Below the pieces are notes generated by a model. It ran no database searches. It was not told the origin of the DNA and saw nothing but the letters and a program-made list of their open reading frames with translations. This document shows positions 1 to 9,424 of a stretch of DNA of 64,000 nt, piece by piece. The stretch spans positions 1,922,001 to 1,986,000 of the forward strand of contig NZ_CP019701.2 in the NCBI RefSeq assembly GCF_002005205.3, given 5' to 3'. Each line of letters begins with the position of its first letter. Position 1 is the stretch's first letter. The translations under genes were made by a program, and so were the position numbers. The stretch comes from Rhizobium rhizogenes. Lineage in GTDB: Bacteria; Pseudomonadota; Alphaproteobacteria; Rhizobiales; Rhizobiaceae.

Positions 1-972
1 AACGCGCTTGATGGCCTTTTCCATGAAACGGTCATAGATCGATTCATGCACCAGCGCACGCGACGGGCAGGTGCAGACCTCACCCTGATTGAGCGCGAAG
101 AAGGCGAAACCTTCGAGCGCCTTGTCGAGGAAGGCGTCGTCCTCGTTCATCACATCGGCAAAGAAGATGTTCGGCGACTTGCCGCCCAGTTCCAGCGTGA
201 TGTTGGTGACGTTGTCGGCGGCATAACGCATGATTTCCTTGCCGACCGAGGTGGAACCGGTAAAGGCGATCTTGGCGATGCGGTTGCTCTGCGCCAGCGG
301 CTTGCCGGCTTCGAGGCCCGTACCGTTGACGATGTTGAGGACGCCGGGCGGCAGCAGGTCTTCGATCAGTTCCATCACGATGAGAATGGAGGCCGGTGTC
401 TGTTCCGCCGGCTTCAGCACCACGCAGTTGCCGGCGGCAAGCGCCGGTGCGAGCTTCCACGCGGCCATGAGGATCGGGAAGTTCCACGGGATGATCTGGC
501 CGACAACACCGAGCGGCTCATGGAAGTGATAGGCGACCGTGTCGTTGTCGATTTCGCCGATCGTGCCTTCCTGGGCGCGGATGCAGCCCGCGAAATAACG
601 GAAATGGTCGATGGCGAGCGGAATATCCGCATTGGTGGTCTCGCGCAGCGGCTTGCCGTTGTCCCAGGTTTCGGCCCGGGCGATGAGGTCGAGATTGTCC
701 TCGATCCGCTGGGCGATCTTGAGCAGGATGTTGGAGCGCTCGGTAATGCTCGTCTTGCCCCATTTGTCGCGGGCCTTGTGGGCGGCATCCAGCGCGAACT
801 CGATATCGGCCGCATCCGAACGCGGCACTTCGCAAATCTTGTGGCCCGTGACCGGCGAAAGATTGTCCATGTAGCGGCCGGATTTCGGCTCCACCCATTT
901 TCCGCCGACGTAATTGCCGTATTTCAGCTTGAAGGGCGCTTCGCCGGCTTTCTGCTGAACCTGAATATTCAT
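1..972 (-). CDS. Aldehyde dehydrogenase, AldB/ExaC type (3' end cut by window edge)
   Basis: NAD(P)-dependent oxidation of an aldehyde to its acid in the cytoplasm. The first 324 codons lie in the window; the family is about 505 residues, so roughly 180 C-terminal residues are missing. Family motifs are visible: [44 protein letters not shown], and catalytic Cys about residue 300 in GEVCTCPSR, the form seen in the AldB/acetaldehyde-dehydrogenase subgroup. The start at 972 follows a GGGAGGA ribosome site. The gene lies 152 bp downstream of an AcoR-like regulator on the same strand, so a role in short-chain aldehyde or alcohol breakdown under that regulator is inferred. Exact substrate is not readable. 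Confidence 0.93.
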   Translation of the reverse strand, partial: MNIQVQQKAGEAPFKLKYGNYVGGKWVEPKSGRYMDNLSPVTGHKICEVPRSDAADIEFALDAAHKARDKWGKTSITERSNILLKIAQRIEDNLDLIARAETWDNGKPLRETTNADIPLAIDHFRYFAGCIRAQEGTIGEIDNDTVAYHFHEPLGVVGQIIPWNFPILMAAWKLAPALAAGNCVVLKPAEQTPASILIVMELIEDLLPPGVLNIVNGTGLEAGKPLAQSNRIAKIAFTGSTSVGKEIMRYAADNVTNITLELGGKSPNIFFADVMNEDDAFLDKALEGFAFFALNQGEVCTCPSRALVHESIYDRFMEKAIKRV

Positions 973-1079
973 GGTTTCATCCTCCCTGATGAAAACGATC
1001 CGCGACGGATCGCATGAGAGGAAGGTGGGCCCAGATGGTGCGGTTCGGTAGAGGGGTGGCGCGGTTCCGCAGCGCACAT

Positions 1080-1097
1080 TGTCTCACATCTGCGACA
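1080..1097. promoter_or_regulatory. Imperfect 18-bp palindrome, candidate operator of the AcoR-like regulator
   Basis: TGTCTCA and TGCGACA are inverted repeats with one mismatch around a 4-bp centre. The site lies between the regulator and the aldehyde dehydrogenase, about 108 bp upstream of the dehydrogenase start, as expected for an upstream activator site. AcoR-family activators bind TGT...ACA dyads; the link to this protein is inferred. Confidence 0.45.
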
Positions 1098-1124
1098 GAC
1101 ACGCGGCGGGACGGCTGAAACAGC

Positions 1125-2084
1125 CTAATGCACGGCCAGCTTCTTCATCTTGCGGTGCAGTGTGGCGCGGCTGATGCCAAGCAGGGAAGCGGCCTGCGTG
1201 ACATTGCCGTTGGTGCGCGACAGCACCCGGCGCAGCGCCGAACGCTCCGCTTCAGCAAGGTCGGAGCCGCTGTCATGGCGCTGTTCCTGCAGAATATCCG
1301 CGGCCGGCAAACCCTGTGCGATGGCGTGATCGTCGAGCTTCAGCGCAAGGCGTGCGGCGCGTGTCGCACCCAGCACGAGATCGTCCTGATCCACGGCCAG
1401 CAGCGAAAGCGCCGCGCCGAAACCGGTCGGCACGACAACGATACGCGCGCCGGGAAAGGCGCGGCGGAAAAGATTGCCCTCGATGCGTTGCGCCGCATCC
1501 TTCACCGCCTGCGTGACGAAGGAGAAGGTCATCTCGTTGATATCATCGCGGCAGGTGGAAATATCGAGCGCCCCCGTCACCCGGCCGGTGTGATCGCGGA
1601 TCGGCGCGGTGGTGCAGCAGAGCTCGGTATTCGACGTGAAGAAGTGCTGGTCGCGATAGACGACCACGGAGCGCTCGTCGACAAGCGCCGTACCGATGCC
1701 GTTGGTACCCACGCTCGCCTCGCTCCAGACCGCGCCGGACCAGAGACCGAGGGCGCGGAAATCACGGTCGTCGCCGGCAGCGCCACGCCGCTCCAGCGCA
1801 ACACCCTGCGCATCGGTCAAAAGCAGGCAGCAGCCGGCCCTGCCGACGCTGTGAAAAATCCGGTCCAGTTCATCCGTGCTTTCGGCGATCAGGCCGGCTG
1901 CGCTTTCACGGGCGCGGCGAAACTCGAAATCGCTGAGAAAGATCGGCTTGCGGTTTTCCTCCGGCGCAAGACGGTGCTTGACCATGCAGCGGCGCCACGA
2001 GGCGACAATCGGAGAACTTGCGGCTGCGGAACGGTGGCGTGCGGTCTCATACACGCGTTCTGCATGGGCGATGTCTGTCGGCAT
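1125..2084 (-). CDS. AcoR-like transcriptional regulator with GAF and Fis-type HTH domains but no AAA+ domain
   Basis: 319 residues. An N-terminal region ending in PIVASWRRC is typical of the AcoR/XRE-GAF class. It is followed by a GAF-like sensor (about residues 60-200; SVGTNGIGTAL, TSNTELCCTTAPI) and a C-terminal Fis-type helix-turn-helix (NVTQAASLLGISRATLHRKM). The sigma54-interacting AAA+ module with its GAFTGA loop and Walker A motif, normally between GAF and HTH, is absent: only about 60 residues join the two. Start 2084 was chosen because GGGAGGAG lies just upstream; an in-frame ATG at 2138 would add 18 residues but has no clear ribosome site. It probably regulates the downstream aldehyde dehydrogenase. 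Confidence 0.85.
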   Translation of the reverse strand: MPTDIAHAERVYETARHRSAAASSPIVASWRRCMVKHRLAPEENRKPIFLSDFEFRRARESAAGLIAESTDELDRIFHSVGRAGCCLLLTDAQGVALERRGAAGDDRDFRALGLWSGAVWSEASVGTNGIGTALVDERSVVVYRDQHFFTSNTELCCTTAPIRDHTGRVTGALDISTCRDDINEMTFSFVTQAVKDAAQRIEGNLFRRAFPGARIVVVPTGFGAALSLLAVDQDDLVLGATRAARLALKLDDHAIAQGLPAADILQEQRHDSGSDLAEAERSALRRVLSRTNGNVTQAASLLGISRATLHRKMKKLAVH

Positions 2085-2192
2085 ACGCTCCTCCCAAAGC
2101 TTTTCGGCGATGGTGCGCTGGAAGCGTTCATGTTTCAACTAAAAACTTCGCGACCGCCATTGCGGGGCGCAACCGCGGGCTGCGCCTGAAAA

Positions 2193-4277
2193 TCAGACCG
2201 CCTTGAAGTAACGTCGCCGATCAGCCGCGGCATCCGGCTCGTCCTCGGGCGCAAGAAACGTGTCATCCACCAGATTGGCGATGGAGTTCAGCGGACCGGG
2301 CCTACCGAAAAAGAAGCCCTGCACCTGCAGGCAGCCTTCGCGGCGCAGGAACTCGATATGGGCCTTGGTCTCCACCCCTTCCGCAAGCACCGGAATATTG
2401 AGGCTGTGCGCCAGGATGAGCGTCGAGCGAACGATCGCCTCCGACTGCACATTGGTCGAAAGGCCGTCTATGAAGGCGCGGTCGATCTTGATCTTGTCGA
2501 AAGGGAAGCTCTGCAGGGTCGATAGCGAGGAATAACCTGTGCCGTAATCGTCCATGGCGATCTTGACACCCAGCGCCTTCAGCTTGCGGATGGTCAGCAG
2601 CGCATGGCGGTGGTCGGCAATGATGCTGCCTTCGGTGATCTCCAGCTCGAGCCTTTCCGGCGCAAGCCCCGTCTCCGAGAGAATTTTCTCAACCTTTTCG
2701 GGAAAATCATTGTCCGCGAGCTGCTGTGGCGCGACATTCACCGCGATCGCAAGCGATTTTTTCCAGAGCGCCGCCTGCACGCAGGCTTCCCGGAGAACCC
2801 ATTCGCCGAGTTCGACGATAAAGCCGGTCTGTTCGGCAATCGGAATGAACTCCGCGGGAGAGACCATGCCGCGTTCGGGATGTTTCCAGCGCAGGAGCGC
2901 TTCGAAACCGACAATGCTGCCGCTGCGGGTATCATTCTGCTGCTGGTAATAAAGCTCGAATTCGTTGTTGGCGAGGCCGCTGCGCATGGCGATGGCAAGC
3001 GCATTGCGTTCGCGCGCCGCCTCATCCATGGACTTGTCGTAAAAACAGATCGTGTCCGAACTGCCGCCTTTTGCCCGGTACATGGCAACGTCGGCCTGCG
3101 CCATCAGCGTATCGGCATCGATGGAGCCGCTGTTTCGGACCGATATGCCAACGCTGGCGCCGACGGAAAACGTCTGACCGTTCCATTCCACCGGCTTGCT
3201 GATCTGTTCGATCAGCCTCTGGGCAAATTCCGCACCATCGGCGCGGGTATAATAGGAATGGGTCATCGCCACGAATTCATCGCCACCCATGCGCGCCAGA
3301 AACTCCCCGGCCTTCAGCACGGAGCTAGCACGGTCGGCGATGGCGCGCAGCACGGCGTCACCCGCCGCGTGACCGTGGACGTCGTTGATTTCCTTGAAGC
3401 GGTCGAGATCGATGGACAGAAGCGCGGTATGCGCACCCATGGACACATGCCGTGTGCGACGGTTGAGATGCTCGATGAAAGCCGCCCGGTTGGGAATGCC
3501 CGTCAGCGGGTCATGCAGCGAAAGATGGCGATAGCGGGCAACCGCCTGCTGGGTGGACTGGGCATCGATGACATAGGTGGAAAGTCCGAGCGCCAGCAGC
3601 AGAAGGGTCACGGCGATGGCACCGCCGCCCATGATGGCCGGCGGCAGCAGGTTTTCGGGAATGACCACGCGCGGATCGAAGGCGAAGGACATCGACGCCA
3701 TGCCGGTATAATGCATCGAGGCGATGGCCAGGATGAGAAATGTCACCGCGCTATACTGGCAGAAGCGATTGAGAGGCCGCGCAACCCGGTTGACCGCAAC
3801 GGCACCCAGCACCGCCCCCAGCACCAGCGAGGCGATGACATAGGTCTGGTTCCAGAAAAGCATGCCCTGAACGTTATAGGCCGCCATGCCGGTATAATGC
3901 ATGGCCGCGATGCCGAGGCCGAGCGTAACCCCGCCCGCCTCAACCAGCACGCTGCGCCCGGCATAGGCGGAAATACCGAAGCCGATGGTGGTCGTGGTGA
4001 TGGCGATCAGCAGCGACAGCCCGGTCAGATAGGGATCGTAACCCACATCGCCCGCCGCGACATAACCCAGCATCGCCACGAAATGGGTGGTCCAGATCGC
4101 CGCACCGCCATTTACGCCGGCCAGAAACAGCCAGTTGATCTTTTGCACCCCCGTCGCCAGGCGCGCCCTCGAAAAAAGGCGTATCGTAACGAAACTTCCC
4201 AACATGCAGACGAAGACCGCTGCGGCGGTGTACCGGAAGTCGTGATCGATGGTAAGGCACTGAAGAACTGTGAGCAT
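2193..4277 (-). CDS. MHYT-GGDEF-EAL membrane cyclic-di-GMP enzyme
   Basis: 694 residues. The N-terminal seven-helix MHYT sensor (about residues 1-245) carries two exact MHYT-GM motifs and a degenerate THFVAM one; this domain is proposed to bind a metal and sense oxygen, CO or NO. A GGDEF domain follows (MGGDEF, active-site form, about residue 325), then EAL (EALLRW, ELEITEG, DDYGTGYSSL, AEGVET), all catalytic motifs intact. No RxxD inhibitory site precedes GGDEF (the position reads KAGE). The protein could make or degrade c-di-GMP; net direction cannot be read. It is transcribed away from rplY, with an 18-bp palindrome in the shared upstream region. Confidence 0.95.
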   Translation of the reverse strand: MLTVLQCLTIDHDFRYTAAAVFVCMLGSFVTIRLFSRARLATGVQKINWLFLAGVNGGAAIWTTHFVAMLGYVAAGDVGYDPYLTGLSLLIAITTTTIGFGISAYAGRSVLVEAGGVTLGLGIAAMHYTGMAAYNVQGMLFWNQTYVIASLVLGAVLGAVAVNRVARPLNRFCQYSAVTFLILAIASMHYTGMASMSFAFDPRVVIPENLLPPAIMGGGAIAVTLLLLALGLSTYVIDAQSTQQAVARYRHLSLHDPLTGIPNRAAFIEHLNRRTRHVSMGAHTALLSIDLDRFKEINDVHGHAAGDAVLRAIADRASSVLKAGEFLARMGGDEFVAMTHSYYTRADGAEFAQRLIEQISKPVEWNGQTFSVGASVGISVRNSGSIDADTLMAQADVAMYRAKGGSSDTICFYDKSMDEAARERNALAIAMRSGLANNEFELYYQQQNDTRSGSIVGFEALLRWKHPERGMVSPAEFIPIAEQTGFIVELGEWVLREACVQAALWKKSLAIAVNVAPQQLADNDFPEKVEKILSETGLAPERLELEITEGSIIADHRHALLTIRKLKALGVKIAMDDYGTGYSSLSTLQSFPFDKIKIDRAFIDGLSTNVQSEAIVRSTLILAHSLNIPVLAEGVETKAHIEFLRREGCLQVQGFFFGRPGPLNSIANLVDDTFLAPEDEPDAAADRRRYFKAV

Positions 4278-4583
4278 TGGCGTCTACGCTATTGGAATTT
4301 TGCGCAGCCTTATCATTTATCAGGTTTTCACGGGGTTTATATGAATGGATAAGTATATATTAAAGGTTGCAACAAGAGGGTGCATTAGTTGCAACTAATG
4401 AAATCATGACTAGGTACCGGGCAAAAACGGATCACTCTTGTCTTTATGTGCCGTTTGTATTATAGCGCCCGCACCCGTGTAGACACCCTTGGAGGCAACG
4501 CGGGCGGGATGGCCTTAAGGCCTCTCCGGTTCAGGCCGCTTTGTTCGGCATGAACTCTCCATATAACCTCGAAAGGAATTGCC
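4278..4583. promoter_or_regulatory. Divergent promoter region between the MHYT-GGDEF-EAL gene and rplY
   Basis: 306 bp without a gene. It holds the perfect palindrome described separately, a plausible rplY promoter (TTGTCT at 4438, TATAGC at 4461, 17 bp apart), and a structured GC-rich 5' leader of about 110 nt with a 12-bp GGCCTTAAGGCC palindrome near 4512. The rplY ribosome site GAAAGGA lies at the right end. Confidence 0.55.
4383..4400. promoter_or_regulatory. Perfect 18-bp palindrome, candidate operator
   Basis: CATTAGTTG is followed at once by its reverse complement CAACTAATG. Its TTGCAA core recurs at 4367-4372, 22 bp away (about two helical turns). It lies 106 bp upstream of the MHYT-GGDEF-EAL start and upstream of the inferred rplY promoter, which favours the former as the regulated gene. 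The binding protein is unknown. Confidence 0.5.
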
Positions 4584-5192
4584 ATGAGCAAAGAATCGTA
4601 TGAGCTCAAGGCCGAGGCGCGCGAACGAGTTGGTAAGGGGTCCTCTCGTGAACTTCGCCGCAACGGTTTGATTCCCGCTGTCATCTATGGTGACAAGCAG
4701 GCCCCCATTTCCATCGCGCTTTCGACCAACGAAGTGACCAAGCGTATCCACGCTGGCGGCTTCATGACGACGGTTGCGGTCATCGACGTCGACGGCAAGA
4801 AGATCAAGGTCCTCCCGAAGGACTACCAGCTTGATCCGGTCCGCGACTTCACCATGCACGTCGACTTCCTGCGCGTTTCGGGCAACACGCTCGTCAACGT
4901 CGAAGTTCCGGTTCACTTCGAAAACGAAGAAAAGTCGGACATCAAGGTCGGCGGCGTTCTGAACATCGTTCGCCACACGGTCGAGTTCCACTGCCCGGCC
5001 AACGACATTCCGGAATTCATCACGGTTGATCTGACCGGTCTGAAGATCGGCGACAGCGTCCATATTTCGAGTGTGAAGCTGCCGAAGAACATCACGCCTG
5101 TCATCGCTGACCGTGACTTCACGATCGCAACGATCGTTGCTCCGGCTGCGGGCATTGCAGAAGAAGCGACTGAAGAAGCTTCCGAGGAATAA
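4584..5192 (+). CDS. rplY: 50S ribosomal protein L25 (general stress protein Ctc form)
   Basis: 202 residues, the long two-domain L25/Ctc form. The N-terminal 5S-rRNA-binding barrel starts [20 protein letters not shown] and the C-terminal TL5 domain runs from about residue 95, ending in an acidic tail ([10 protein letters not shown]). It binds 5S rRNA in the large subunit. A GAAAGGA ribosome site lies 7 bp before the ATG, and a strong terminator follows. In many alphaproteobacteria rplY is followed directly by pth; here two signalling genes intervene. Confidence 0.97.
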   Translation: MSKESYELKAEARERVGKGSSRELRRNGLIPAVIYGDKQAPISIALSTNEVTKRIHAGGFMTTVAVIDVDGKKIKVLPKDYQLDPVRDFTMHVDFLRVSGNTLVNVEVPVHFENEEKSDIKVGGVLNIVRHTVEFHCPANDIPEFITVDLTGLKIGDSVHISSVKLPKNITPVIADRDFTIATIVAPAAGIAEEATEEASEE

Positions 5193-5227
5193 TCGGCGGC
5201 CGCAAGGCCGGACAGTTTCGAGACTTG

Positions 5228-5264
5228 AGGCCCGTTCCCTTCCGGAACGGGCCTTTTAGTTTTT
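5228..5264 (+). terminator. Intrinsic terminator of rplY
   Basis: A 10-bp perfect stem (GGCCCGTTCC with GGAACGGGCC, 5229-5253, extended by an A-T pair) and a 5-nt loop are followed by TTTTAGTTTTT. Confidence 0.92.
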
Positions 5265-5491
5265 ATGAACTTTAAAACCAGAAAGCTTGCCGCCTGCGCA
5301 GGATGCGGCCCCTGTTTCAGCGTCGATTAACACTTCCATGAAACGATACCCTTGCGCTGTCGTGGAAACACCGGACGGGCCGGGAAATATCGTGGGGAAA
5401 CAGGGCTTTTGCCGAAACCCACGCGAAGTTCTCTCCGGATGGGTGAAACGGAGCGCAGCAATTCTGGGGCAAAGGGTAGCTGCAATCGAAC

Positions 5492-7879
5492 ATGGCTCAT
5501 TCCGTCGAAAGTCGCTTTATCGCGATTGTTTCCGGCGCACTTCTCACAGTGGTCGCCCCGCTCTTCACGCTTTTGCTGACGCTTTCCTACAACGAGGCCA
5601 TCCGTAGCCAGCGCAATCACCTGGAAATTCTGCTGTCGACCAATGCGCAGGCACTTGCCCGCCCCCTCTGGGATCTCGACGACGACACGATAAACCAGAT
5701 TACCGGAACCCTCGTTTCCGACCCGATGATCAGGATGGTCGAGGTCAAGGACACGTCCGGCCAGCTCGATATCGTGCAGACGGCCGGCAGCGAGTTCATT
5801 CAGGATGCGGCCACGACGACGCGCGAGGTGACCTACAAGACGACGAAAGGCACGATCACAGTCGGGGAACTGACGGTCTATTACAACAGTGTCAGCCTTC
5901 TCACCTCCCTCAGCCGCACCGAGATGGCCTTCATCACGATTTTCGTTCTCGCCATTCTCACCATCGTTCTGGCGGCGATTGCCGGCAACCGCTTCATGGT
6001 CATCCGGCCGCTGATGCGGCTTGCGGCAGCGATAGAGGCAACACGTCGTCTCGGCTCCCGCCACCATGTCGACTGGCGGTCGAAGGACGAAATCGGACGG
6101 CTGGCAAAAAGCTTCAACGAAATGCAGACCCAGCTCGAAAAGGAAGAGCTGGAGATCAAGAATGCCCACGAACGCAAGACGGAAATCTACAACCGCACAC
6201 CCGCCATGCTGTTCTCGCTCGACAGGCACGACCGGATCACCGCCGTCAGCGACTATTGGGTGCAGGCGACCGGTTACGATCGCGCCAGGATACTCGGCCT
6301 GAACTTCGCCGATCTCATCCACACGGATGATCGCCTGCTCTTCCGGCAACGCAAGGCAGCACAGCAGTCACCAGATGTCTCGCATGCCGGCATTACCGTC
6401 CGCTTTCATTGCATGGATGGCAGCGTGATGGATGCGCTCATCCTCGAAAAGCCTCTCGATTCCGGCGATGCCGTGCATCAGAGCACCTGCCTCTGCGTCA
6501 TGACGGATGTAACCGAACTGCGCCAGTCGGAAAAACGCAACCGCCAGCAGGCCATTTCCGACCACCTGACCGGCCTCTTCAACCGTCAGGGTTTCGAGGC
6601 GATCCTCGACCTGCGGATCCGCGAAGCGGACGGAAACGGCAGCGAACTGGCCTGCCTGTTCATCGATCTCGATCGCTTCAAGGCCATCAACGACAATCTT
6701 GGCCATGCGGCAGGTGATGCGGTTCTCAAGCAGTTCACGCTGAAGCTCGAACCGCTGCTGACGGCGCTGGACAGCGCGTCGCGGCTCGGCGGCGACGAAT
6801 TCGCCATCCTGCTGGCCGGCGACAAGGTGGAAGAGCGCGCGCTCGAGTTCTGCGAACGCATCTGCGCCATACTGGACACACCTTTCGAGATTGCCGGCAA
6901 CAGCATCCGCCTCAGCGCCAGCATCGGCATGGCGGTTTACCCCCTGCACGCTTCCAGCGCCTCCGAGCTTCTGCAGAATGCCGACATGGCGATGTATACC
7001 CGCAAGAGAACGGGCAAGAATGGTTCCCAGGTCTTCGACAGTTCGATCATGGATCGGGCGCGCGAACATGCGGAACTGGAGCGGGATATCGCGCAGGCGC
7101 TTTCCGAAAACTGGTTCGAAGCCTACTTCCAGCCGATTCAGGACCTCGCAACCGGCCAGACGGCCGGCTTCGAGGCCCTGCTGCGTCTCAATCACCCGGA
7201 CAAGGGTCTGCTCTCTCCCGCCGCCATCATCAGCCTTGCGGAAGAAAACGGCACCATCCATCGCATCGGCAACGTTATCCTCGATCAGTCGATCGCCAAT
7301 CTCGCCAGACTGTCGCGCCTGCCAGGCATGGAGCAGACCTATGTGGCGGTGAACTTCTCACCGCTGCAGTTCGAGCCGGGATTGCCGACACGCATCGCCG
7401 GCGTGCTGCACCGCCATGGCATTCTTCCCAGGCGGCTGGTCATCGAGATAACCGAAGCCGTCATCATGAAGGACGATCCGCAAATCCGGGCGATCCTCAA
7501 TGCCATTCACCAGCTGGGCTGCCGCATCGCGCTGGACGATTTCGGCACGGGTTATTCCTCGCTCAGCTATCTCAGCCGTTTCCCGGTCGACATCGTCAAG
7601 ATCGACCAGTCCTTCACGCGCTCGATCTGCGACGACGCGATGGAAATCAGGCAGCGCAACCGCATGCTTGTCGAAGGCATTGCAGCCATCTCGCACAAGA
7701 TGAACTGCTCCGTCATCGCCGAAGGCGTCGAGACGCAGGAGCAGAAGGAGCTTCTTGCCGATATAGGCGCCGATTACGGTCAGGGCTATTTCTTCGCCCG
7801 GCCGCAGCCTATCAGCGGACTGATCACTACATTGGAAAGGCAATCCGCTATGGGCCGCATTGCGGCACGGCAGGCGTAG
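5492..7879 (+). CDS. Membrane PAS-GGDEF-EAL cyclic-di-GMP enzyme with periplasmic sensor domain
   Basis: 795 residues. TM1 (about 10-32) and TM2 (about 146-166) flank a periplasmic domain of about 110 residues. HAMP follows (about 167-222), then a PAS domain (about 230-345; NRTPAMLFSLD), GGDEF (RLGGDEFAIL, about 435) and EAL (GFEALLRL, VIEITEA, DDFGTGYSSL, AEGVETQ). Catalytic residues are intact in both domains. The RxxD inhibitory site is replaced (TALD). A periplasmic substrate-binding protein gene starts 16 bp downstream, suggesting a ligand-sensing partner as in the Vibrio NspS-MbaA pair (inference). The ribosome site before the ATG is weak. Confidence 0.94.
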   Translation: MAHSVESRFIAIVSGALLTVVAPLFTLLLTLSYNEAIRSQRNHLEILLSTNAQALARPLWDLDDDTINQITGTLVSDPMIRMVEVKDTSGQLDIVQTAGSEFIQDAATTTREVTYKTTKGTITVGELTVYYNSVSLLTSLSRTEMAFITIFVLAILTIVLAAIAGNRFMVIRPLMRLAAAIEATRRLGSRHHVDWRSKDEIGRLAKSFNEMQTQLEKEELEIKNAHERKTEIYNRTPAMLFSLDRHDRITAVSDYWVQATGYDRARILGLNFADLIHTDDRLLFRQRKAAQQSPDVSHAGITVRFHCMDGSVMDALILEKPLDSGDAVHQSTCLCVMTDVTELRQSEKRNRQQAISDHLTGLFNRQGFEAILDLRIREADGNGSELACLFIDLDRFKAINDNLGHAAGDAVLKQFTLKLEPLLTALDSASRLGGDEFAILLAGDKVEERALEFCERICAILDTPFEIAGNSIRLSASIGMAVYPLHASSASELLQNADMAMYTRKRTGKNGSQVFDSSIMDRAREHAELERDIAQALSENWFEAYFQPIQDLATGQTAGFEALLRLNHPDKGLLSPAAIISLAEENGTIHRIGNVILDQSIANLARLSRLPGMEQTYVAVNFSPLQFEPGLPTRIAGVLHRHGILPRRLVIEITEAVIMKDDPQIRAILNAIHQLGCRIALDDFGTGYSSLSYLSRFPVDIVKIDQSFTRSICDDAMEIRQRNRMLVEGIAAISHKMNCSVIAEGVETQEQKELLADIGADYGQGYFFARPQPISGLITTLERQSAMGRIAARQA

Positions 7880-7895
7880 GGCGGAGGGAAGAGAT

Positions 7896-8609
7896 ATGGG
7901 ATTGATCCGCTTTTGCCTGATCTTTCTTGCTCTCGCCAGCCCGGCCTGCGCCGCCAAGCTTTTCCTGACGACCGAAATCTACCCCCCGTATAGTCTGCAG
8001 GCCGCTGACGGCAGCGTGCGGGGCGTCTATTTCGATCAGCTGAAGATCGTGCTGGAGGAAACCGGCACCAGTTATGAGGTCGCCGTCATGCCCTGGGCGC
8101 GGGCGATCGCCTTGGCCACGACACAGGCCATGCATTGCGTCTTTGCCACGGCAAGGACACAGGAGCGGGAAAAGCTCTTCAAATGGGTCTCGCCGATCCA
8201 TATCGACCGCAACATCCTCGTGGCTCGCCGCAAAGCGGATATCAGTATCTCCAGTCTTGAGGACGCCAGGAAATACCGGGTCGGGACCCAGCGCGGCGAT
8301 TATACCGAAACCCTTCTGGAAACGCTCGGTTTCCCGCAGGTGGATGTCGGGGCGGATTTCCAGATCACGCTTCACAAGCTGAAAGCCGGGCGCATCGACC
8401 TGATGCCCATGTCGGAAAGCACCTTCAGAAGCCTGCCGGCGGATACGTTCAGGGAGGTGATAACCCTGACGCGACAACAGCTGGGGCTTGCCTGCAATAA
8501 AAGCGTTCCCGACGCCCTGATCGCCAAACTGCAGGCCCGGCTGGACAGGCTGATCGCTGACGGAACGCAACAGCGCATATTCGACCGCTACAACCTCGTC
8601 AGCCCCTGA
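7896..8609 (+). CDS. Periplasmic substrate-binding protein (SBP_bac_3-like), no transporter partner
   Basis: 237 residues. The signal peptide (LIRFCLIFLALASPACA) probably ends after residue 19. The mature part resembles family 3 solute-binding proteins: EIYPPYSL at the start, GVYFDQLKIVLEETG, MPWARAIALA, YRVGTQRGDY. No permease or ATPase gene is nearby. The start at 7896 follows GGAGGGAA; an in-frame ATG at 7860 lies inside the preceding gene and would disrupt the signal peptide. The 16-bp gap after the GGDEF-EAL gene suggests co-transcription and a role as periplasmic sensor rather than transport component. Ligand unknown. Confidence 0.85.
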   Translation: MGLIRFCLIFLALASPACAAKLFLTTEIYPPYSLQAADGSVRGVYFDQLKIVLEETGTSYEVAVMPWARAIALATTQAMHCVFATARTQEREKLFKWVSPIHIDRNILVARRKADISISSLEDARKYRVGTQRGDYTETLLETLGFPQVDVGADFQITLHKLKAGRIDLMPMSESTFRSLPADTFREVITLTRQQLGLACNKSVPDALIAKLQARLDRLIADGTQQRIFDRYNLVSP

Positions 8610-8700
8610 GCGGCATCCCGCAAATCCATAAAAAGATTGACAGCCGGCGGATTTCGGGGTGGTGACAACAGCATCATCAGGTAAAACGCGGACATGCCCC

Positions 8701-9417
8701 ATGAAGATCATTGCAGGACTTGGTAATCCCGGCACGCAATATGCGGGAAACCGTCACAATATCGGCTTCATGGCCGTCGACGCGCTGCAGCGCCTGCCCT
8801 CCTTTTCGCCCTGGTCGAGGAAGTTCAAGGCGGAGATTTCCGAAGGAGAGATCGGTGGCGAAAAGGTCCTGCTGATGAAGCCGCTGACCTATATGAACCT
8901 GTCAGGCGAATCCGTCGGCGAGGCCATGCGCTTCTTCAAGCTGGCGCCCGGCGACATCATCGCCATCCATGACGAACTCGATCTTCCGGCCGGCCGCGCG
9001 CGCATCAAGACGGGTGGTGGCCATGGCGGCCACAACGGCCTGAAATCGCTTGACGCCCATTGCGGCAAGGACTACCGCCGTCTGCGCCTCGGCATCGGCC
9101 ATCCCGGTGACAAGGAGCGTGTGCATGGCCACGTGCTCGGCGATTTCGCCAAGGCCGACCGTGTCTGGCTCGATCCGCTTCTGGACGCCATTGCCGACAA
9201 TGCCGCCATGCTGGTGAAATCAGAGGATTCACAGCTGATGAACAAGCTGGCGCTCGCCACGGGCAGCAAGCCGGAAGCTGAAAAGCCGGCCAAGACAGCC
9301 AAGCCCGCCGCGCAATCCCACATCCATCAGGCACGCAACAGCGCCCAGCCGAAAAAGCTGCCGGAAACCGGCCCGATGGCCGAAATGCTGAAGCGCATGT
9401 TCGGCAAGAAGGACTAG
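8701..9417 (+). CDS. pth: Peptidyl-tRNA hydrolase
   Basis: Cleaves peptidyl-tRNA released from ribosomes, recycling tRNA. 238 residues. Catalytic and binding residues are present: Asn in GLGNPG, catalytic His in NRHNIGF, Asp in HDELDLP, Asn in GGHNGLKS. The usual enzyme is about 190 residues; here a Lys/Ala/Pro-rich C-terminal extension of about 45 residues (from about 192) is added, as is common in alphaproteobacteria. The start at 8701 is set by homology ([11 protein letters not shown]); the ribosome site is weak. A GNAT gene follows after 7 bp. Confidence 0.97.
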   Translation: MKIIAGLGNPGTQYAGNRHNIGFMAVDALQRLPSFSPWSRKFKAEISEGEIGGEKVLLMKPLTYMNLSGESVGEAMRFFKLAPGDIIAIHDELDLPAGRARIKTGGGHGGHNGLKSLDAHCGKDYRRLRLGIGHPGDKERVHGHVLGDFAKADRVWLDPLLDAIADNAAMLVKSEDSQLMNKLALATGSKPEAEKPAKTAKPAAQSHIHQARNSAQPKKLPETGPMAEMLKRMFGKKD

Positions 9418-9424
9418 ACCGCGG

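Noticed and set aside
1021..1080. Possible sigma54 promoter ahead of the aldehyde dehydrogenase
   Set aside because: No GG-N10-GC pair with the correct context was found, in line with the regulator lacking its AAA+ domain.
2604..4352. Long open frame opposite the MHYT-GGDEF-EAL gene
   Set aside because: High-GC codon bias leaves long antisense frames. It has no domain and the minus-strand protein is clearly real. The same applies to frames opposite petB (15160-16791), the MoxR gene (34086-36140), the amidotransferase-like gene (39351-41630) and leuA (48959-50623).
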